Positions 1 to 8,562 of a stretch of DNA of 64,000 nt are shown here, piece after piece. A program made the position numbers and the translations under genes. The notes below the pieces were generated by a model that saw only the letters and a program-made list of their open reading frames with translations, made no database searches and had not been told where the DNA came from. This DNA is from Bog-473 sp963719485 (GTDB taxonomy: Bacteria; Actinomycetota; Acidimicrobiia; Acidimicrobiales; RAAP-2): contig OY970387.1 in NCBI GenBank assembly GCA_963719485.1, positions 930,001-994,000 on the forward strand, written 5' to 3'. Positions within the stretch are counted from its first letter, which is position 1; each line of letters begins with the position of its first letter.

Positions 1-84
1 ATTCGACCGGTGTCGCGTCCGCTGTTTTCACTCCCGAGCTCCCTAAGAGGGGTTGACAAGTGCTAGGGGCTCGCCGGCTCGGCG

Positions 85-519
85 TCAACTGCCGCCGAGC
101 CCAAGAACGGCGCAAACGGATCGGGTCTCTGAGACGTCGACGTACAGCTCGATCTCGTTCCCGTCCGGATCAAGGACGTGAAGACTCCGAGCGAACCTCC
201 GCTCGGCCTCGTAGAGGACTGGGGTTTTCTCCGTCTCGAGCACACTCCGTGCGAGGCGGAGCTCTTCAGCTGAGCTGCCGATCTTGAATGCCACATGAGC
301 GAGGCCAGTGGCGTCGCCAGCCGGTGTTGACGCGACTGCATCGATCTCCATCAGGGCGAAGTCATGATGGTTCCCTGGCGTCTCAAGGGTGAAGAACGTC
401 ATCCGTGGATCTTCGATCCTCAACACGACTCTCATGCCCAAAGTGTCCAAGTAGAAGACTTCGGCTCGTTGCAGATCGCGAACCTTGAGGACGACATGGC
501 CAAGTGCTTGCACCTGCAC
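85..519 (-). CDS. VOC-family metalloenzyme (glyoxalase/extradiol dioxygenase-like)
   Basis: The 144-residue product has the paired beta-alpha-beta-beta-beta layout of the vicinal oxygen chelate fold. A histidine in LGHVVLKV near the N terminus, a second in LAHVAFKI mid-protein and a glutamate in GNEIELY near the C terminus are the usual metal ligands. The substrate cannot be read from sequence. The start is the GTG at 519, because AAGGAGGT lies six bases upstream; a longer frame to 564 would run through that ribosome site. It follows the cupin gene by 28 bp on the same strand, so the two probably form an operon divergent from the MarR gene. Confidence 0.85.
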   Translation of the reverse strand: MQVQALGHVVLKVRDLQRAEVFYLDTLGMRVVLRIEDPRMTFFTLETPGNHHDFALMEIDAVASTPAGDATGLAHVAFKIGSSAEELRLARSVLETEKTPVLYEAERRFARSLHVLDPDGNEIELYVDVSETRSVCAVLGLGGS

Positions 520-547
520 GGTGCTACCTCCTTCGCGCGATGACGCT

Positions 548-1060
548 TCAAACGACAGCGGCAAGCACCGCGTAGGTCTCTTCGACGCTCATTGGCGGCC
601 CAATTGGCCTGAGGTCGTGCGAGGCGGCAATACGCGCCAATTCATCCATCGGCGGAAAGTGTGGCTGGGTCGGAACCACGTGCGTCCTCGCGGGACTGCT
701 CAGCTCGCGAATCAAGTCACGGAAGCTGGCATTGTCGTGCACGAGGAGAATCCGCGCTTCGCGATCACCCACGACCCGGAACGTGTGGGGAACGCCACGT
801 GGCATGGAGACCCAGTGCCCCGCGCCGACCACCAAGTCGTCGTCGCCGCAGCGCACGACCATCTCGCCCTCGAGGATGTACCAAGTGTCGTCGAGGTCGT
901 CGTGGACGTGCAGCGGGGGCGACGAACCGGTCGGCAGGGTCATCTCGAGCACCACGGTGTCCATTCCGGGTGCGCAGCGGTGCTCGACGACGAAGGTGTC
1001 GAGGAACCACCATGCCTGCGCCTGCTCGTTCTGGGGGGAATCAACAACTGCTGTCGTCAC
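548..1060 (-). CDS. Cupin-domain protein
   Basis: This 170-residue protein has one cupin barrel. The first cupin motif contains PPLHVHDDLDDTWYILEGE and the second contains PRGVPHTF, supplying the His/His/Glu/His metal set. The start at GTG 1060 is preferred because AGGAGG lies about eight bases upstream; an in-frame GTG at 1069 has no room for a ribosome site. It is first in a likely two-gene operon with the VOC gene and is transcribed away from the MarR gene, with a palindrome between them. Such cupin/VOC pairs often act on small aromatic or oxidised metabolites; the actual substrate is unknown. Confidence 0.85.
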   Translation of the reverse strand: MTTAVVDSPQNEQAQAWWFLDTFVVEHRCAPGMDTVVLEMTLPTGSSPPLHVHDDLDDTWYILEGEMVVRCGDDDLVVGAGHWVSMPRGVPHTFRVVGDREARILLVHDNASFRDLIRELSSPARTHVVPTQPHFPPMDELARIAASHDLRPIGPPMSVEETYAVLAAVV

Positions 1061-1111
1061 TTCGGCCACCTCCTGGTCGGAACCCGTCCCGTTCAGGTAG
1101 TCCGGTATCCG

Positions 1112-1127
1112 TACGATCTGGATCGTA
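1112..1127. promoter_or_regulatory. Palindromic operator in the cupin/MarR divergent promoter
   Basis: Perfect 7-bp arms TACGATC and GATCGTA are separated by TG, 17 bp before the MarR start codon and about 50 bp before the cupin start. A half-site-like TTACGAT follows just upstream of the MarR ATG. Position and symmetry fit a MarR-family dimer site controlling both directions. Confidence 0.65.
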
Positions 1128-1143
1128 TGGTAACCTTACGATT

Positions 1144-1614
1144 ATGTCAAGCAATTCCTCCGGCCCGGAGGGCCAGCGGCCCCCGTACGTCGGGGCCATG
1201 CTCGGTGTCGTGTGGCGGTGGGTCCGAGTTCAGCTGTATGCGGGAGTCGCTGCGGCAGGATTCGACGAACTGAGCGCAGCGCATGTCGCGCTCTGGCGCT
1301 ATCCCGGCCTGGAGGGGGTACGTCCCAGTCAGCTCGCGGATCGTGTGGGTATCACGAAACAGTCGGTCAACGACCTGCTCGGGCACCTGGAAGGACACGG
1401 GTATCTATTGCGCGTCCCGGATTCGGTCGACGGTCGGGCTCGTGTGATCCAACTTACCGCCAAGGGACGGAGGCTCCAGGAGACCATTTACGCCGCGGCG
1501 GGAACGGCTCAGCAGCAGATCGAAGAGATCCTCGGGCCACGTCGATTCGCACAGCTGCACAGCTCGCTCGAGCTCCTCACCGAACAACTTGAGTTTTCGC
1601 CGGCCGTCCCCTAA
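1144..1614 (+). CDS. MarR-family transcriptional regulator
   Basis: The 156-residue product has the winged-helix layout of MarR proteins: an N-terminal dimerisation helix, a recognition region around GVRPSQLADRVGITKQSVND, and a wing containing DSVDGRARVIQLTAKG. The ATG at 1144 is chosen because upstream frame is non-coding and lies over the operator. It is divergent from the cupin/VOC operon, so it most likely represses that operon and itself and is released by a small phenolic or electrophilic ligand. The ligand is inferred from the family only. Confidence 0.9.
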   Translation: MSSNSSGPEGQRPPYVGAMLGVVWRWVRVQLYAGVAAAGFDELSAAHVALWRYPGLEGVRPSQLADRVGITKQSVNDLLGHLEGHGYLLRVPDSVDGRARVIQLTAKGRRLQETIYAAAGTAQQQIEEILGPRRFAQLHSSLELLTEQLEFSPAVP

Positions 1615-1679
1615 CCGGGTGGCGTGGCGTCAGGACTTTCCTTTGGTCGCGATGCATCTCGCAAAGCGTCCCGCTATCT

Positions 1680-2573
1680 CTACGGCCAGCTCCCCGCCGG
1701 GTCGACACGGTCCGTCGAGCCGCCGTAGCGCAGCTTGACCAGGCCGCTTGCCACATCGAAGCGAGCGTTCGCGTTGGGCATCGGACGGTTGTTCCCGAAG
1801 GGGAAGACGGGGTACTCGGTGGCTCCGCGGGGGCAAGGCTGCCCGTCGCCATAGGCCATGAGATCCACGTCCCAGGCGGGTACGTCGCCCCAGCGTTGGG
1901 CGCGGCTGTAGACCTCCACGAAGGCCGTGGAGGCCTCCTCGATGATTGCCGGCACGGAGGCACGTCGCCGCGGAAATGCCAGGCCCCCGACCCATGTGCG
2001 ATTGCCGAGCGGTTCGGCGCGGCCCGGGCCGGTGCCGAACGGAGCTGTCGGCTGGATGTAGAGGTCGAACCAGTCGGCGGGAACGTGCAGTTGGGCCGCC
2101 GGCTCGGAACGGACGAGCGTGACCCGGTAATCCCCGACGACCCACGAAAAGGGCCGACGGACCCCGACGAAGCGGCCCTCGTGGGTGCCGAGTTCTCGGA
2201 AGCCCCCTGGGGCAAGGCGAGTGGCGCCCGCGTCAAAGGTCCACCAAGTGGAGAAGATGAGCCCCTTGCCGGCACCGTGAACGTGGCCCGGGTCCCAGAT
2301 GTCGGTCTGCAGCCCGAGATAGAACGTCGAGCCGTCGATGCGGCCCTGGGACAGGGCAAGGTAAATCCCGACCGAATCTGTCGGGTCGGCGAGCACCTTC
2401 AGGTCCCACTCCATGGTGACCACAGGGGCCTCGAGATCCCATCGGACGTAGATCCCCGCCACTGGCAAGCGGATCCCTTGGTCGAGTTCACGAGTCCGTC
2501 CGGCCTGATCAGGAAGCGGGGTGGAGGACGCACCCCGCACTCGTCCAAGCACACCCGACAGTCCGCGCTTCAT
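1680..2573 (-). CDS. Hypothetical protein, beta-rich, about 297 residues
   Basis: I do not recognise the family with confidence. The protein is rich in aromatic and beta-strand-forming stretches (for example YLGLQTDIWDPGHV and GKGLIFSTWWTF), which suggests a jelly-roll or lectin-like fold. There is no signal peptide or membrane helix. Codon use is normal for a real gene along the full frame. It converges with the MarR gene across 65 bp. The start is an ATG at 2573; an in-frame GTG two codons upstream is possible and no clear ribosome site separates them. Confidence 0.7.
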   Translation of the reverse strand: MKRGLSGVLGRVRGASSTPLPDQAGRTRELDQGIRLPVAGIYVRWDLEAPVVTMEWDLKVLADPTDSVGIYLALSQGRIDGSTFYLGLQTDIWDPGHVHGAGKGLIFSTWWTFDAGATRLAPGGFRELGTHEGRFVGVRRPFSWVVGDYRVTLVRSEPAAQLHVPADWFDLYIQPTAPFGTGPGRAEPLGNRTWVGGLAFPRRRASVPAIIEEASTAFVEVYSRAQRWGDVPAWDVDLMAYGDGQPCPRGATEYPVFPFGNNRPMPNANARFDVASGLVKLRYGGSTDRVDPAGSWP

Positions 2574-2701
2574 CGGCACTGATCCATTTTGGCCTGGTAT
2601 TCGATGGTCCTTGTCAACCCCGGCACGCCCAGCGGGTTCTCGCTATCCCAGTTCGCCGACACTCCAGTATGTAGCCCCACTGAACGCAGTATCGAGGCTC
2701 G

Positions 2702-2989
2702 ATGGGGCCTTCAAGATGCTCCTCAACCCTGAGCCTCCCGAGGTCACCCAAGTGGACACCCGAACTCATTCGTCGCCTTGTCGAGGGTATGCAGGCCTGT
2801 CGTTGGTTTCTCGCCACAGGCTTCGATCCGCAGGAACAGTTCGGGTCGTGGTTGCGCCGAAGGCTGGAAGAGAACGAACTCGGCCCGCCTGACGGGCCGC
2901 ACGGCGACTTCTCTGGATCATGGGCCTGGCACGCGGCGGATGCGGTCGACCAGCTACGACGGGACTGGCGGCCAGAGTGGTCGATGTGA
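2702..2989 (+). CDS. Small hypothetical protein
   Basis: A 95-residue frame reads naturally from about residue 15 onward (WTPELIRRLVEGMQACRWFL, then acidic and tryptophan-rich segments), with no recognised domain. The first 14 residues look less protein-like, so the true start may be further in. A DIR copy begins 22 bp after its stop. Function unknown. Confidence 0.45.
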   Translation: MGPSRCSSTLSLPRSPKWTPELIRRLVEGMQACRWFLATGFDPQEQFGSWLRRRLEENELGPPDGPHGDFSGSWAWHAADAVDQLRRDWRPEWSM

Positions 2990-3010
2990 TGGCTCGTGCT
3001 GCGGACAGAA

Positions 3011-3060
3011 CCGTCCCCTAAGGCCGGGGACGGTGGGACAGTCCGGCGCAACGGGATACC
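3011..3060 (+). repeat. DIR repeat copy
   Basis: A perfect CCGTCCCC/GGGGACGG stem with a 7-base loop is followed by the GGGACAG...CGGCGCAAC tail seen in the long copies. It sits directly upstream of the YdeI-like gene. Confidence 0.75.
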
Positions 3061-3068
3061 GTGAAACG

Positions 3069-3662
3069 GTGGATCTTCCAGAGGTTTTGGTTGCTGATAC
3101 TGCCGAATGGCGGACCTGGTTGAGGGGCCACCACTCCAAGTCACAAGGCGTGTGGCTCGTGCTAGCCAAGAAGGGCACGACGCATCCGACAACGCTCTCC
3201 TACGACGAGGCTCTCGACGAGGCGATCTGCTTTGGTTGGATCGATGGGCAGCTCGGGCGTCGTGACAACGCAACGTACCGGCGACGATTCACACCCCGAA
3301 ACGCTCGGAGCCCTTGGTCTCAACGGAACGTCGCCATCGCCGAGAGGTTGAGCGCCTCGGGCCGAATGCATCGCTCAGGAGAAGCCGAGGTTCGGCAGGC
3401 CAAAGCGGATGGTCGGTGGAATACTGCCTACGCCGGACAAGCGAGCGCTGAGGTTCCAGAGGATTTGGCGGACGCCCTGACTGCCAATCCTCGTGCTCAG
3501 GCAGTGTTTCAGGCGCTCACAAGTGCGAATCGGTACTCCATCCTCTATCGGATCGGAAGCGCAAAGAAGCTGGAGACCCGAGCCAGACGTATCGAGCGGT
3601 TTGTGGAGATGCTGGCCCGAGGCGAGACCATCCACCCGCAAGGTCCACGATCACCTCGCTAG
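3069..3662 (+). CDS. YdeI/OmpD-associated family protein
   Basis: The 197-residue product matches the YdeI-like family: an N-terminal WRTWLRGHHSKSQGVWLVLAKK segment, the DEAICFGWIDGQ signature, then PRNARSPWSQRN and a C-terminal helical part ending in an RIERFVEMLARGE helix. The family is widespread and has been linked to stress and bacteriocin tolerance, but its activity is unclear. The start is placed at GTG 3069, just after a DIR copy; the frame is open further upstream but that sequence is the repeat. It appears to be monocistronic. Confidence 0.85.
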   Translation: MDLPEVLVADTAEWRTWLRGHHSKSQGVWLVLAKKGTTHPTTLSYDEALDEAICFGWIDGQLGRRDNATYRRRFTPRNARSPWSQRNVAIAERLSASGRMHRSGEAEVRQAKADGRWNTAYAGQASAEVPEDLADALTANPRAQAVFQALTSANRYSILYRIGSAKKLETRARRIERFVEMLARGETIHPQGPRSPR

Positions 3663-3777
3663 TTGGATATGTTCATCGATCACGGTGTCCCAGGGTCGCC
3701 CCGTACGCGGGCTACGCGCCCAGTGCACTGACGGCCGCAAGGGTGTTCGCTGTCCTCCTCGTCACAAGGAGGTAGTC

Positions 3778-3846
3778 ATGCCCAACCCGATCCCGAGGGC
3801 GCCAGCGATTCCTCGATCGGCTCTGATTGCTAGGCCTCAACGGTAG
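3778..3846 (+). CDS. Possible 22-residue cationic peptide
   Basis: A strong AAGGAGGT ribosome site lies five bases before an ATG that opens a 22-codon frame rich in proline, arginine and alanine. The stop overlaps the 3' end of the convergent PhyH gene by 10 bp. The ribosome site is the only support; it may instead be what remains of a deleted gene. Confidence 0.25.
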   Translation: MPNPIPRAPAIPRSALIARPQR

Positions 3847-4733
3847 GGCGTCAAGTCAACTCGGGGGTAGCGCGCCTGGGTATCGGCCAGGGTCTGCTCG
3901 TCCCAGTACGGATCACCCGGTGCGGGGAACCCAAAGACCGAGCGTTCCCGGGGCGTCGTCCGCTCGATCAGCTCGCACCAGTCGTGGCCGAGCGCATTGG
4001 CGGGCCAAGCCACTCTTCCGGTCCAGCGTGGCGCCCACACGTCGTAATGAGCGGACACGGTGAATCGGGCTGAGCGCTCGCCGGTCATGCGCGATCCACG
4101 GTGCAGTACGTCGGGTCGGTAGCAGAACAGAGTCCCTGCTGGCCCCGTCACTACAACCTCCTCTTCAGCAAAGGTCCCTGCTGGAAGGTACGTCTTGGCT
4201 AAGTCATGGCCTCCATCAACAAGGGAGTTCGGCCAGTAGGGAACGCTCTCCCCAACAGAGAGCGGGACCACCCTTGTGGGTCCATCTTCCTCGGCGACAA
4301 CCGAAAGCAGAATCAAGCTCTGCATCTGGGTGGGCCGGTCGGACTGCTTGGGGACGACCAGGGTGTGGTTGCCGAAGTCGCGGTGGTGGCTCTGGTCGTA
4401 GTCGACGGCCCCGGCGTACTTGGCCCAGAGCTCGGCTTCGTAGAGACGGAGGTCCTCAGACCCCAAGAAACGTTCCGCCAGGTCGAGGAGGTCGGGATGA
4501 AAAGCCAGACGGTTCAGATGCCAGGATCGCCACGGTCCCCCGATGATGCCGGCGAACTGGCTTGTTGCCAGCCAGGCGTGGGACGCCGGATCCGCGAAAT
4601 AGTCCTCGGGCCGGGGGAAGTGCAGCCAGAGGGCCCGCTGGGCCGCCGCCAATTCGTCGGCGTCGAGGAAGCCCTCAAACACGAAGTAACCGCGCTCCCG
4701 CAGGTCGGACAAGCATTGATCCGGCACCCTCAT
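3837..4733 (-). CDS. Phytanoyl-CoA dioxygenase (PhyH) family protein
   Basis: This 298-residue protein has the Fe(II)/2-oxoglutarate dioxygenase double-stranded beta-helix of the PhyH family. The HHRDFGNH stretch supplies the HxD iron ligands, and VLHRGSRM near residue 215 gives the distal histidine, followed by the arginine that would bind 2-oxoglutarate. Length is normal for the family. The N terminus (RERGYFVFEGFLDADEL) is typical. It stands alone on the minus strand, so the hydroxylated substrate cannot be guessed. Confidence 0.88.
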   Translation of the reverse strand: MRVPDQCLSDLRERGYFVFEGFLDADELAAAQRALWLHFPRPEDYFADPASHAWLATSQFAGIIGGPWRSWHLNRLAFHPDLLDLAERFLGSEDLRLYEAELWAKYAGAVDYDQSHHRDFGNHTLVVPKQSDRPTQMQSLILLSVVAEEDGPTRVVPLSVGESVPYWPNSLVDGGHDLAKTYLPAGTFAEEEVVVTGPAGTLFCYRPDVLHRGSRMTGERSARFTVSAHYDVWAPRWTGRVAWPANALGHDWCELIERTTPRERSVFGFPAPGDPYWDEQTLADTQARYPRVDLTPYR

Positions 4734-4887
4734 CGGTGCCTCAGGCTATCTGGGCCTCCTAAAGTCGGACGGAACACGGCAATTGGCGGCCCTATTCATT
4801 ACTTTCGGCCTATCCCAACCATGAACCACGCCGCGGGTCCCGGTGTACAGGGGAATCCAGGAGTATGTGGTCACCTAAGTTGGGCGC

Positions 4888-5619
4888 ATGTACCGGCCCG
4901 TCGTCTTGGTGCACGGGGCGTGGCATGGCGCTTGGGCATGGGAGCGCGTGCTTCCCCAGCTCGCCGCGGCAGGCATTGAGTGCTTGGCTCTCGATCTGCC
5001 CGGACATGGAGCTGACGGTGGTCCATTCGGCGACCTGCACTCCGACGCCTTACGTGTGCATCAGACACTTGACCAGTTGAATGGTGAAGTGGTGCTCGTC
5101 GGTCACTCCTATGGAGGAGCGGTCATCACCGAGGCGGGGATCCATCCCGCTGTCCAGCACCTGGTCTACATTGCCGCGTTTGCCCTCAAAGACGGCGAGT
5201 CGTGCACGAGCGCCGCTGCCGACGAAGTACAAGCAGGTCTGGTCACTCACGAAGGGCGGCCGAACTTGAGTGCGGGCTTCGTCATGAGTACCGGCGGTAC
5301 CATCACCCTCGATCCGTCGAGCGCAGCAGAGTGTCTCTACAACGACTGCAACGCAGAGACGGTTGATTGGGCCGTGGCCCGCCTCGGCCCTCAACCGCTC
5401 ATCACCTTGGAGGGAAGGCCAAAACAGGCGGCCTGGCGGACCAAGCCGTCCACCTATGTTGTGTGCCTCGACGACATGGCGGTACACCCTGATCTTCAGC
5501 ACATCATGGCCCGGCGGTGCGGCGCTGTCATCGAGTGGCCGACCGATCACTCACCGTTCCTTTGTCGGCCTGACCTCGTGGCCGGGCTTTTGGTGGATCT
5601 CGCAAAGAGGCCTGATTGA
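4888..5619 (+). CDS. Alpha/beta hydrolase (esterase-like)
   Basis: The 243-residue product has the HGAWHGAWAWERVLP oxyanion segment, the nucleophile elbow GHSYGG (serine near residue 73) and a late histidine in TDHSPF. This arrangement is typical of small plant-salicylate-esterase-like and actinobacterial hydrolases of about 230-250 residues. It is related in layout to the hydrolase at 59774. A DIR copy follows its stop. Substrate unknown. Confidence 0.88.
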   Translation: MYRPVVLVHGAWHGAWAWERVLPQLAAAGIECLALDLPGHGADGGPFGDLHSDALRVHQTLDQLNGEVVLVGHSYGGAVITEAGIHPAVQHLVYIAAFALKDGESCTSAAADEVQAGLVTHEGRPNLSAGFVMSTGGTITLDPSSAAECLYNDCNAETVDWAVARLGPQPLITLEGRPKQAAWRTKPSTYVVCLDDMAVHPDLQHIMARRCGAVIEWPTDHSPFLCRPDLVAGLLVDLAKRPD

Positions 5620-5643
5620 CGCCCATACCCGGCGATAGGACAC
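5620..5643 (-). repeat. DIR repeat copy
   Basis: In reverse orientation this matches GGTGTCC-TA-CGCCGGG-ATGGGC. It begins right after the hydrolase stop and lies in the apparent upstream frame of the next gene, which argues for that gene starting at 5658. Confidence 0.65.
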
Positions 5644-5657
5644 CACCGCGTAGCCTC

Positions 5658-6113
5658 ATGACGATGGGCAAGATCGGGGCCATTGACGACCCGATATGGA
5701 CTGCGCCGTCCGGCGACGCCACTCAAGAAGGGCGCCCGACAGGCAGGCAACGACTACTTGTGATCACTCTGCTGGCGATCATCGGGCTCGGCGTGGTGTA
5801 CCCAACCGCCGCCGCCGTAATCAGTCGCAAGGACTACGGAACCTTCGCCTTCTGGAAAGTTCCGAACCGCATCGATTACTGCGGGAGACGGTATTACGAT
5901 GGCGGACCACAACAAGGAAGCCCTGCCCTTTTCGAGTCTCAAGACAGCGCGAGAGATGCGCACTGGACCTTCATATCTTGGACGTTCAGCGGGCGCTCGA
6001 TCTACGCAGACGTAAACGCGGTGAGGCATCCGTACTCGGTGTGCACGATGGCTCTCTACATCCCGATTGGTGGCGGTAAGTGGGAGACCTATTCGCTCAG
6101 TGGCGGACCCTGA
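5658..6113 (+). CDS. Single-pass membrane or secreted hypothetical protein
   Basis: The 151-residue protein has about 30 polar N-terminal residues, one hydrophobic segment (LLVITLLAIIGLGVVYP) and an extracytoplasmic C-terminal part with paired cysteines. No family is recognised. The start is set at ATG 5658 because upstream frame contains a DIR copy. A second ATG two codons downstream is equally possible. Confidence 0.65.
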   Translation: MTMGKIGAIDDPIWTAPSGDATQEGRPTGRQRLLVITLLAIIGLGVVYPTAAAVISRKDYGTFAFWKVPNRIDYCGRRYYDGGPQQGSPALFESQDSARDAHWTFISWTFSGRSIYADVNAVRHPYSVCTMALYIPIGGGKWETYSLSGGP

Positions 6114-6114
6114 C

Positions 6115-6139
6115 TCATATCCGGCGAACTGAGGCACCC
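6115..6139 (-). repeat. DIR repeat copy
   Basis: In reverse orientation this reads GGTGCCTCAGTTCGCCGGAT. It lies between the convergent ends of the membrane-protein gene (stop 6113) and the haemoglobin gene (stop 6151). Confidence 0.65.
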
Positions 6140-6150
6140 TGAGTACGTCC

Positions 6151-6594
6151 TTAGTCATCTCCTGACCAAGTCCACAGAGGAACATCGCGCAGGGGGTGAA
6201 GTTCGTCATCGGTCTGGGCACGCGAGTTCTGCATGGCAACTTTCGAGCCGAACTCCACATGCGATCGGACCGCCTCCCGAAAGTCCTCGTCGTCGGGAAG
6301 CCCTATTGCATCCATCGCTGCGAAGTACAGCTCCACGAACCTTTGACGTTGCTCTTCGGTGATCTGAAGGTGGCGGTGGATATTGATCAAATGGGCGAAC
6401 CCGAGCTCCCGGGTGAAGCGGTCGGGACCACCGAACGATTCGGCGGTGAAAGCGGTCAGGTGATCAACGTGCTGGGGCTGGCCAGCTCCGAAAAGGGGCT
6501 GGAGCAGCGGATCCTTGAGGACGCTGCTGTAGAACGTGTCTTCAAGGCGATGGAGCGCCTCTTCGCCACCCGCAAATTCGTAGAGGGAGGGCAT
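6151..6594 (-). CDS. glbO: Group II truncated haemoglobin
   Basis: The 147-residue protein has the short 2-over-2 globin pattern. SLYEFAGGEEALHRLEDTFYSSVL carries the tyrosine expected at B10, LTAFTAESFGGP is the CD/E region, and NIHRHLQI carries the proximal haem histidine at F8. Truncated haemoglobins of this group bind oxygen or nitric oxide and are linked to respiratory stress tolerance. It is a single gene on the minus strand. The symbol follows the mycobacterial member of the family. Confidence 0.88.
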   Translation of the reverse strand: MPSLYEFAGGEEALHRLEDTFYSSVLKDPLLQPLFGAGQPQHVDHLTAFTAESFGGPDRFTRELGFAHLINIHRHLQITEEQRQRFVELYFAAMDAIGLPDDEDFREAVRSHVEFGSKVAMQNSRAQTDDELHPLRDVPLWTWSGDD

Positions 6595-7223
6595 CCCCTA
6601 ATCGTATTGCCACCTCTGCGCGTCCAAAATAGGCGACCCCGAAGTACGAACTGTCAGTCCGAGCCGGCGAAATGGAGCATCCGTTCAGGGGCAGGTGTCG
6701 CCCATGACCGGAGGGGTAGGACGCTTCCACACCCCCCAACCGGCCGGTCAATCGAGCCCGGCTCGAACATGAAAACCGCCGGTGCTCCTTTGCGGAGCAG
6801 ATTCGCTAGGCGGCGTGGCGCTCGTTCGATTTACGGGAGGACCTCGACTCACCGGGGGAAACGGCAACTGTCGCCGTTGCCTCGACTCCGATGCCACCGT
6901 CCCCTCCGCTGGAGGTGAGAGTGCGGTCGGAATCTGGCTTCGTCATGTTGCCGATTGGATCCCTTAGGGATTGCCGAGCGAGGGAGTTCGTTAGGAGTAT
7001 CCGACCCACCTCAAAATGCCAGCCGAACATCTCACTTTTTTTACCCGACAAAGGTGAAGTCAAACAACGGGGACCTCTCAACTCGAATCGAACTCGATGT
7101 GTCGAGTGGAGATAGGGCTGCCTCGGCGTTGGCTGAGATGGAGGTGGTCGAACGTCAAGTTTCAGAACTGGAATCGCAACCCAGGTTCCTCGCGGGCCCG
7201 TCAGTCTCCTCCGTATTGACTCG
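6595..7223. other. Gene-poor interval
   Basis: I see no frame with protein-like composition on either strand over this 629-bp stretch. Short hairpins such as CCGGTGCTCCTTTGCGGAGC near 6780 are present, but no repeat or RNA gene that I can support. Confidence 0.5.
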
Positions 7224-7430
7224 CTACCGGCGTTTGGGGATAGGTCCAGGCATATCGCGGCAGAGCTGATATCTGACTTGACCTTCCATCCAGAACACCA
7301 GCCCTACTACCGCGTCCGGATCACGTTGCTTGTCGGGGAGGTTGGTGCAGCAGCACTCGGGCTCGCCGCAACGCTCGACGACCTCTCCTCGGTCCACGAG
7401 GCACCCGCACTCTGCGCAACTCATTTCCAT
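7224..7430 (-). CDS. Cysteine-rich small protein
   Basis: A 68-residue frame begins MEMSCAECGCLV and has eight cysteines, including a CCC run near residue 27, a spacing that recalls small metal-binding or bacterial metallothionein-like proteins. Its last codons overlap a reverse DIR copy, so the original 3' end may have been replaced. No neighbour suggests a role. Confidence 0.45.
   Translation of the reverse strand: MEMSCAECGCLVDRGEVVERCGEPECCCTNLPDKQRDPDAVVGLVFWMEGQVRYQLCRDMPGPIPKRR
7225..7243 (-). repeat. Short DIR repeat copy
   Basis: In reverse orientation this reads TATCCCCAAACGCCGGTA. It overlaps the final codons of the cysteine-rich small gene. Confidence 0.45.
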
Positions 7431-7621
7431 ACAGGTGGCATTTTCTCACGGGATTGCTGTCCCTCGCTTCGACGATGAAGCGGGTTCCTGCCGACATCCA
7501 AGGACATGGGACACAGGGTCTCGGAATGAGCGCTCCGTTACAACGGACTGCCCTGTCGCCTGATGTGAATCTGGCGAGTGAGGTGCAAATCGGGCAAGTT
7601 GAGCAACAGCAACGTCGCGGT

Positions 7622-8017
7622 TTATGTGTCGTTCAGGCTGCTCTCTTTTTCGGAGGCGCTCCGCAGCGCCAGAAGGTCTCCCCCGACGAACCCGAATGCT
7701 AGAGCCGCGGCAAACAGAGAATCTCGTCTTCCGATCGACCGGAATGCCGCCAGACTTACGGCCGTGTCGAGCGCATCGCTCGCCAGCGTGGCCTTCAGCC
7801 AACGGGGGGCATCGGATTGATCATTTGATCGTGCGGAGGACACCGTCCCCAGACCCAGCACGAGATCCCGGATGCCTATCGTCCTCATAAGAAGGAGTGC
7901 GGCGCCTGTCGGGGATTCGGTACCGGCGAGACGCATGGGAGCGCCAGGAGCGACTATCAGGGCGATGCCCACCGACGTGCGGAGCCATCCCATTGTCCCA
8001 GTACTGATTGTCGACAC
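7622..8017 (-). CDS. Small integral membrane protein (DUF4267-like)
   Basis: The 131-residue protein has about four hydrophobic segments: an N-terminal helix, MRTIGIRDLVLGLGT, ASDALDTAVSLAAF and a last helix near ALAFGFVGGDLLAL. The RDLVLGLG signature is typical of small membrane proteins annotated DUF4267. Function unknown. The upstream region contains GC-rich sequence with weak DIR similarity near 8034. Confidence 0.65.
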   Translation of the reverse strand: MSTISTGTMGWLRTSVGIALIVAPGAPMRLAGTESPTGAALLLMRTIGIRDLVLGLGTVSSARSNDQSDAPRWLKATLASDALDTAVSLAAFRSIGRRDSLFAAALAFGFVGGDLLALRSASEKESSLNDT

Positions 8018-8212
8018 AGCCAGATCGTAGCGAGGGTATTGACTGCCCCCGGCGCCGGTATGGCGTCAGCCTGTCGTACTTCCCGTCGAAAGCTCGATTC
8101 GATCCTGTCGAAGTTGACCGATGGCAACTCGATCGGCGGACCAGGGGCGGACTGTCCCGGGAGTGCTGTACCGTTCTAGTCAATCTCCTCCTTCAGAAAT
8201 CGAGGAACGTCC

Positions 8213-8506
8213 ATGAGCGTTACTACCGTGACCCGATTTCACGCCGCTGCTGGTCAAGAGGCGACGCTGCTCGATCTCCAGTCCGAAGGACGGCGACGCA
8301 TGTTGGCTGCCGACGGATGCGAGTCATTCGACATCCTGCGCGATCAGTCCGATCCGCGATCCTTCACCTTCGTTCAGACTTGGTCATCACGCGAGGCACA
8401 CGACGCCGCTTTCGGCGAGCTGATCATGGCAAGCGGTCATCTGGAAAAGGTGCTTGCGGCGCTCGACGAGGGCGTCGTCCAGACCTTCTACGACGTCGTT
8501 TCCTGA
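8213..8506 (+). CDS. Antibiotic biosynthesis monooxygenase (ABM) domain protein
   Basis: The 97-residue single-domain product has the ferredoxin-like ABM fold: strand VTTVTRFHAAAG, a helix, strand CESFDILRD, then FTFVQTWSSREAHDAAF. Such proteins range from quinone-forming monooxygenases to small heme- or stress-related proteins. GAGGAACGTCC before ATG 8213 gives a ribosome site. It appears to be a single gene. Confidence 0.8.
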   Translation: MSVTTVTRFHAAAGQEATLLDLQSEGRRRMLAADGCESFDILRDQSDPRSFTFVQTWSSREAHDAAFGELIMASGHLEKVLAALDEGVVQTFYDVVS

Positions 8507-8562
8507 CGGTTCCGCCTGCTCCACGTCGCCGGGGTGGGTGGGCGCCTCGAACCAGATGGTGG

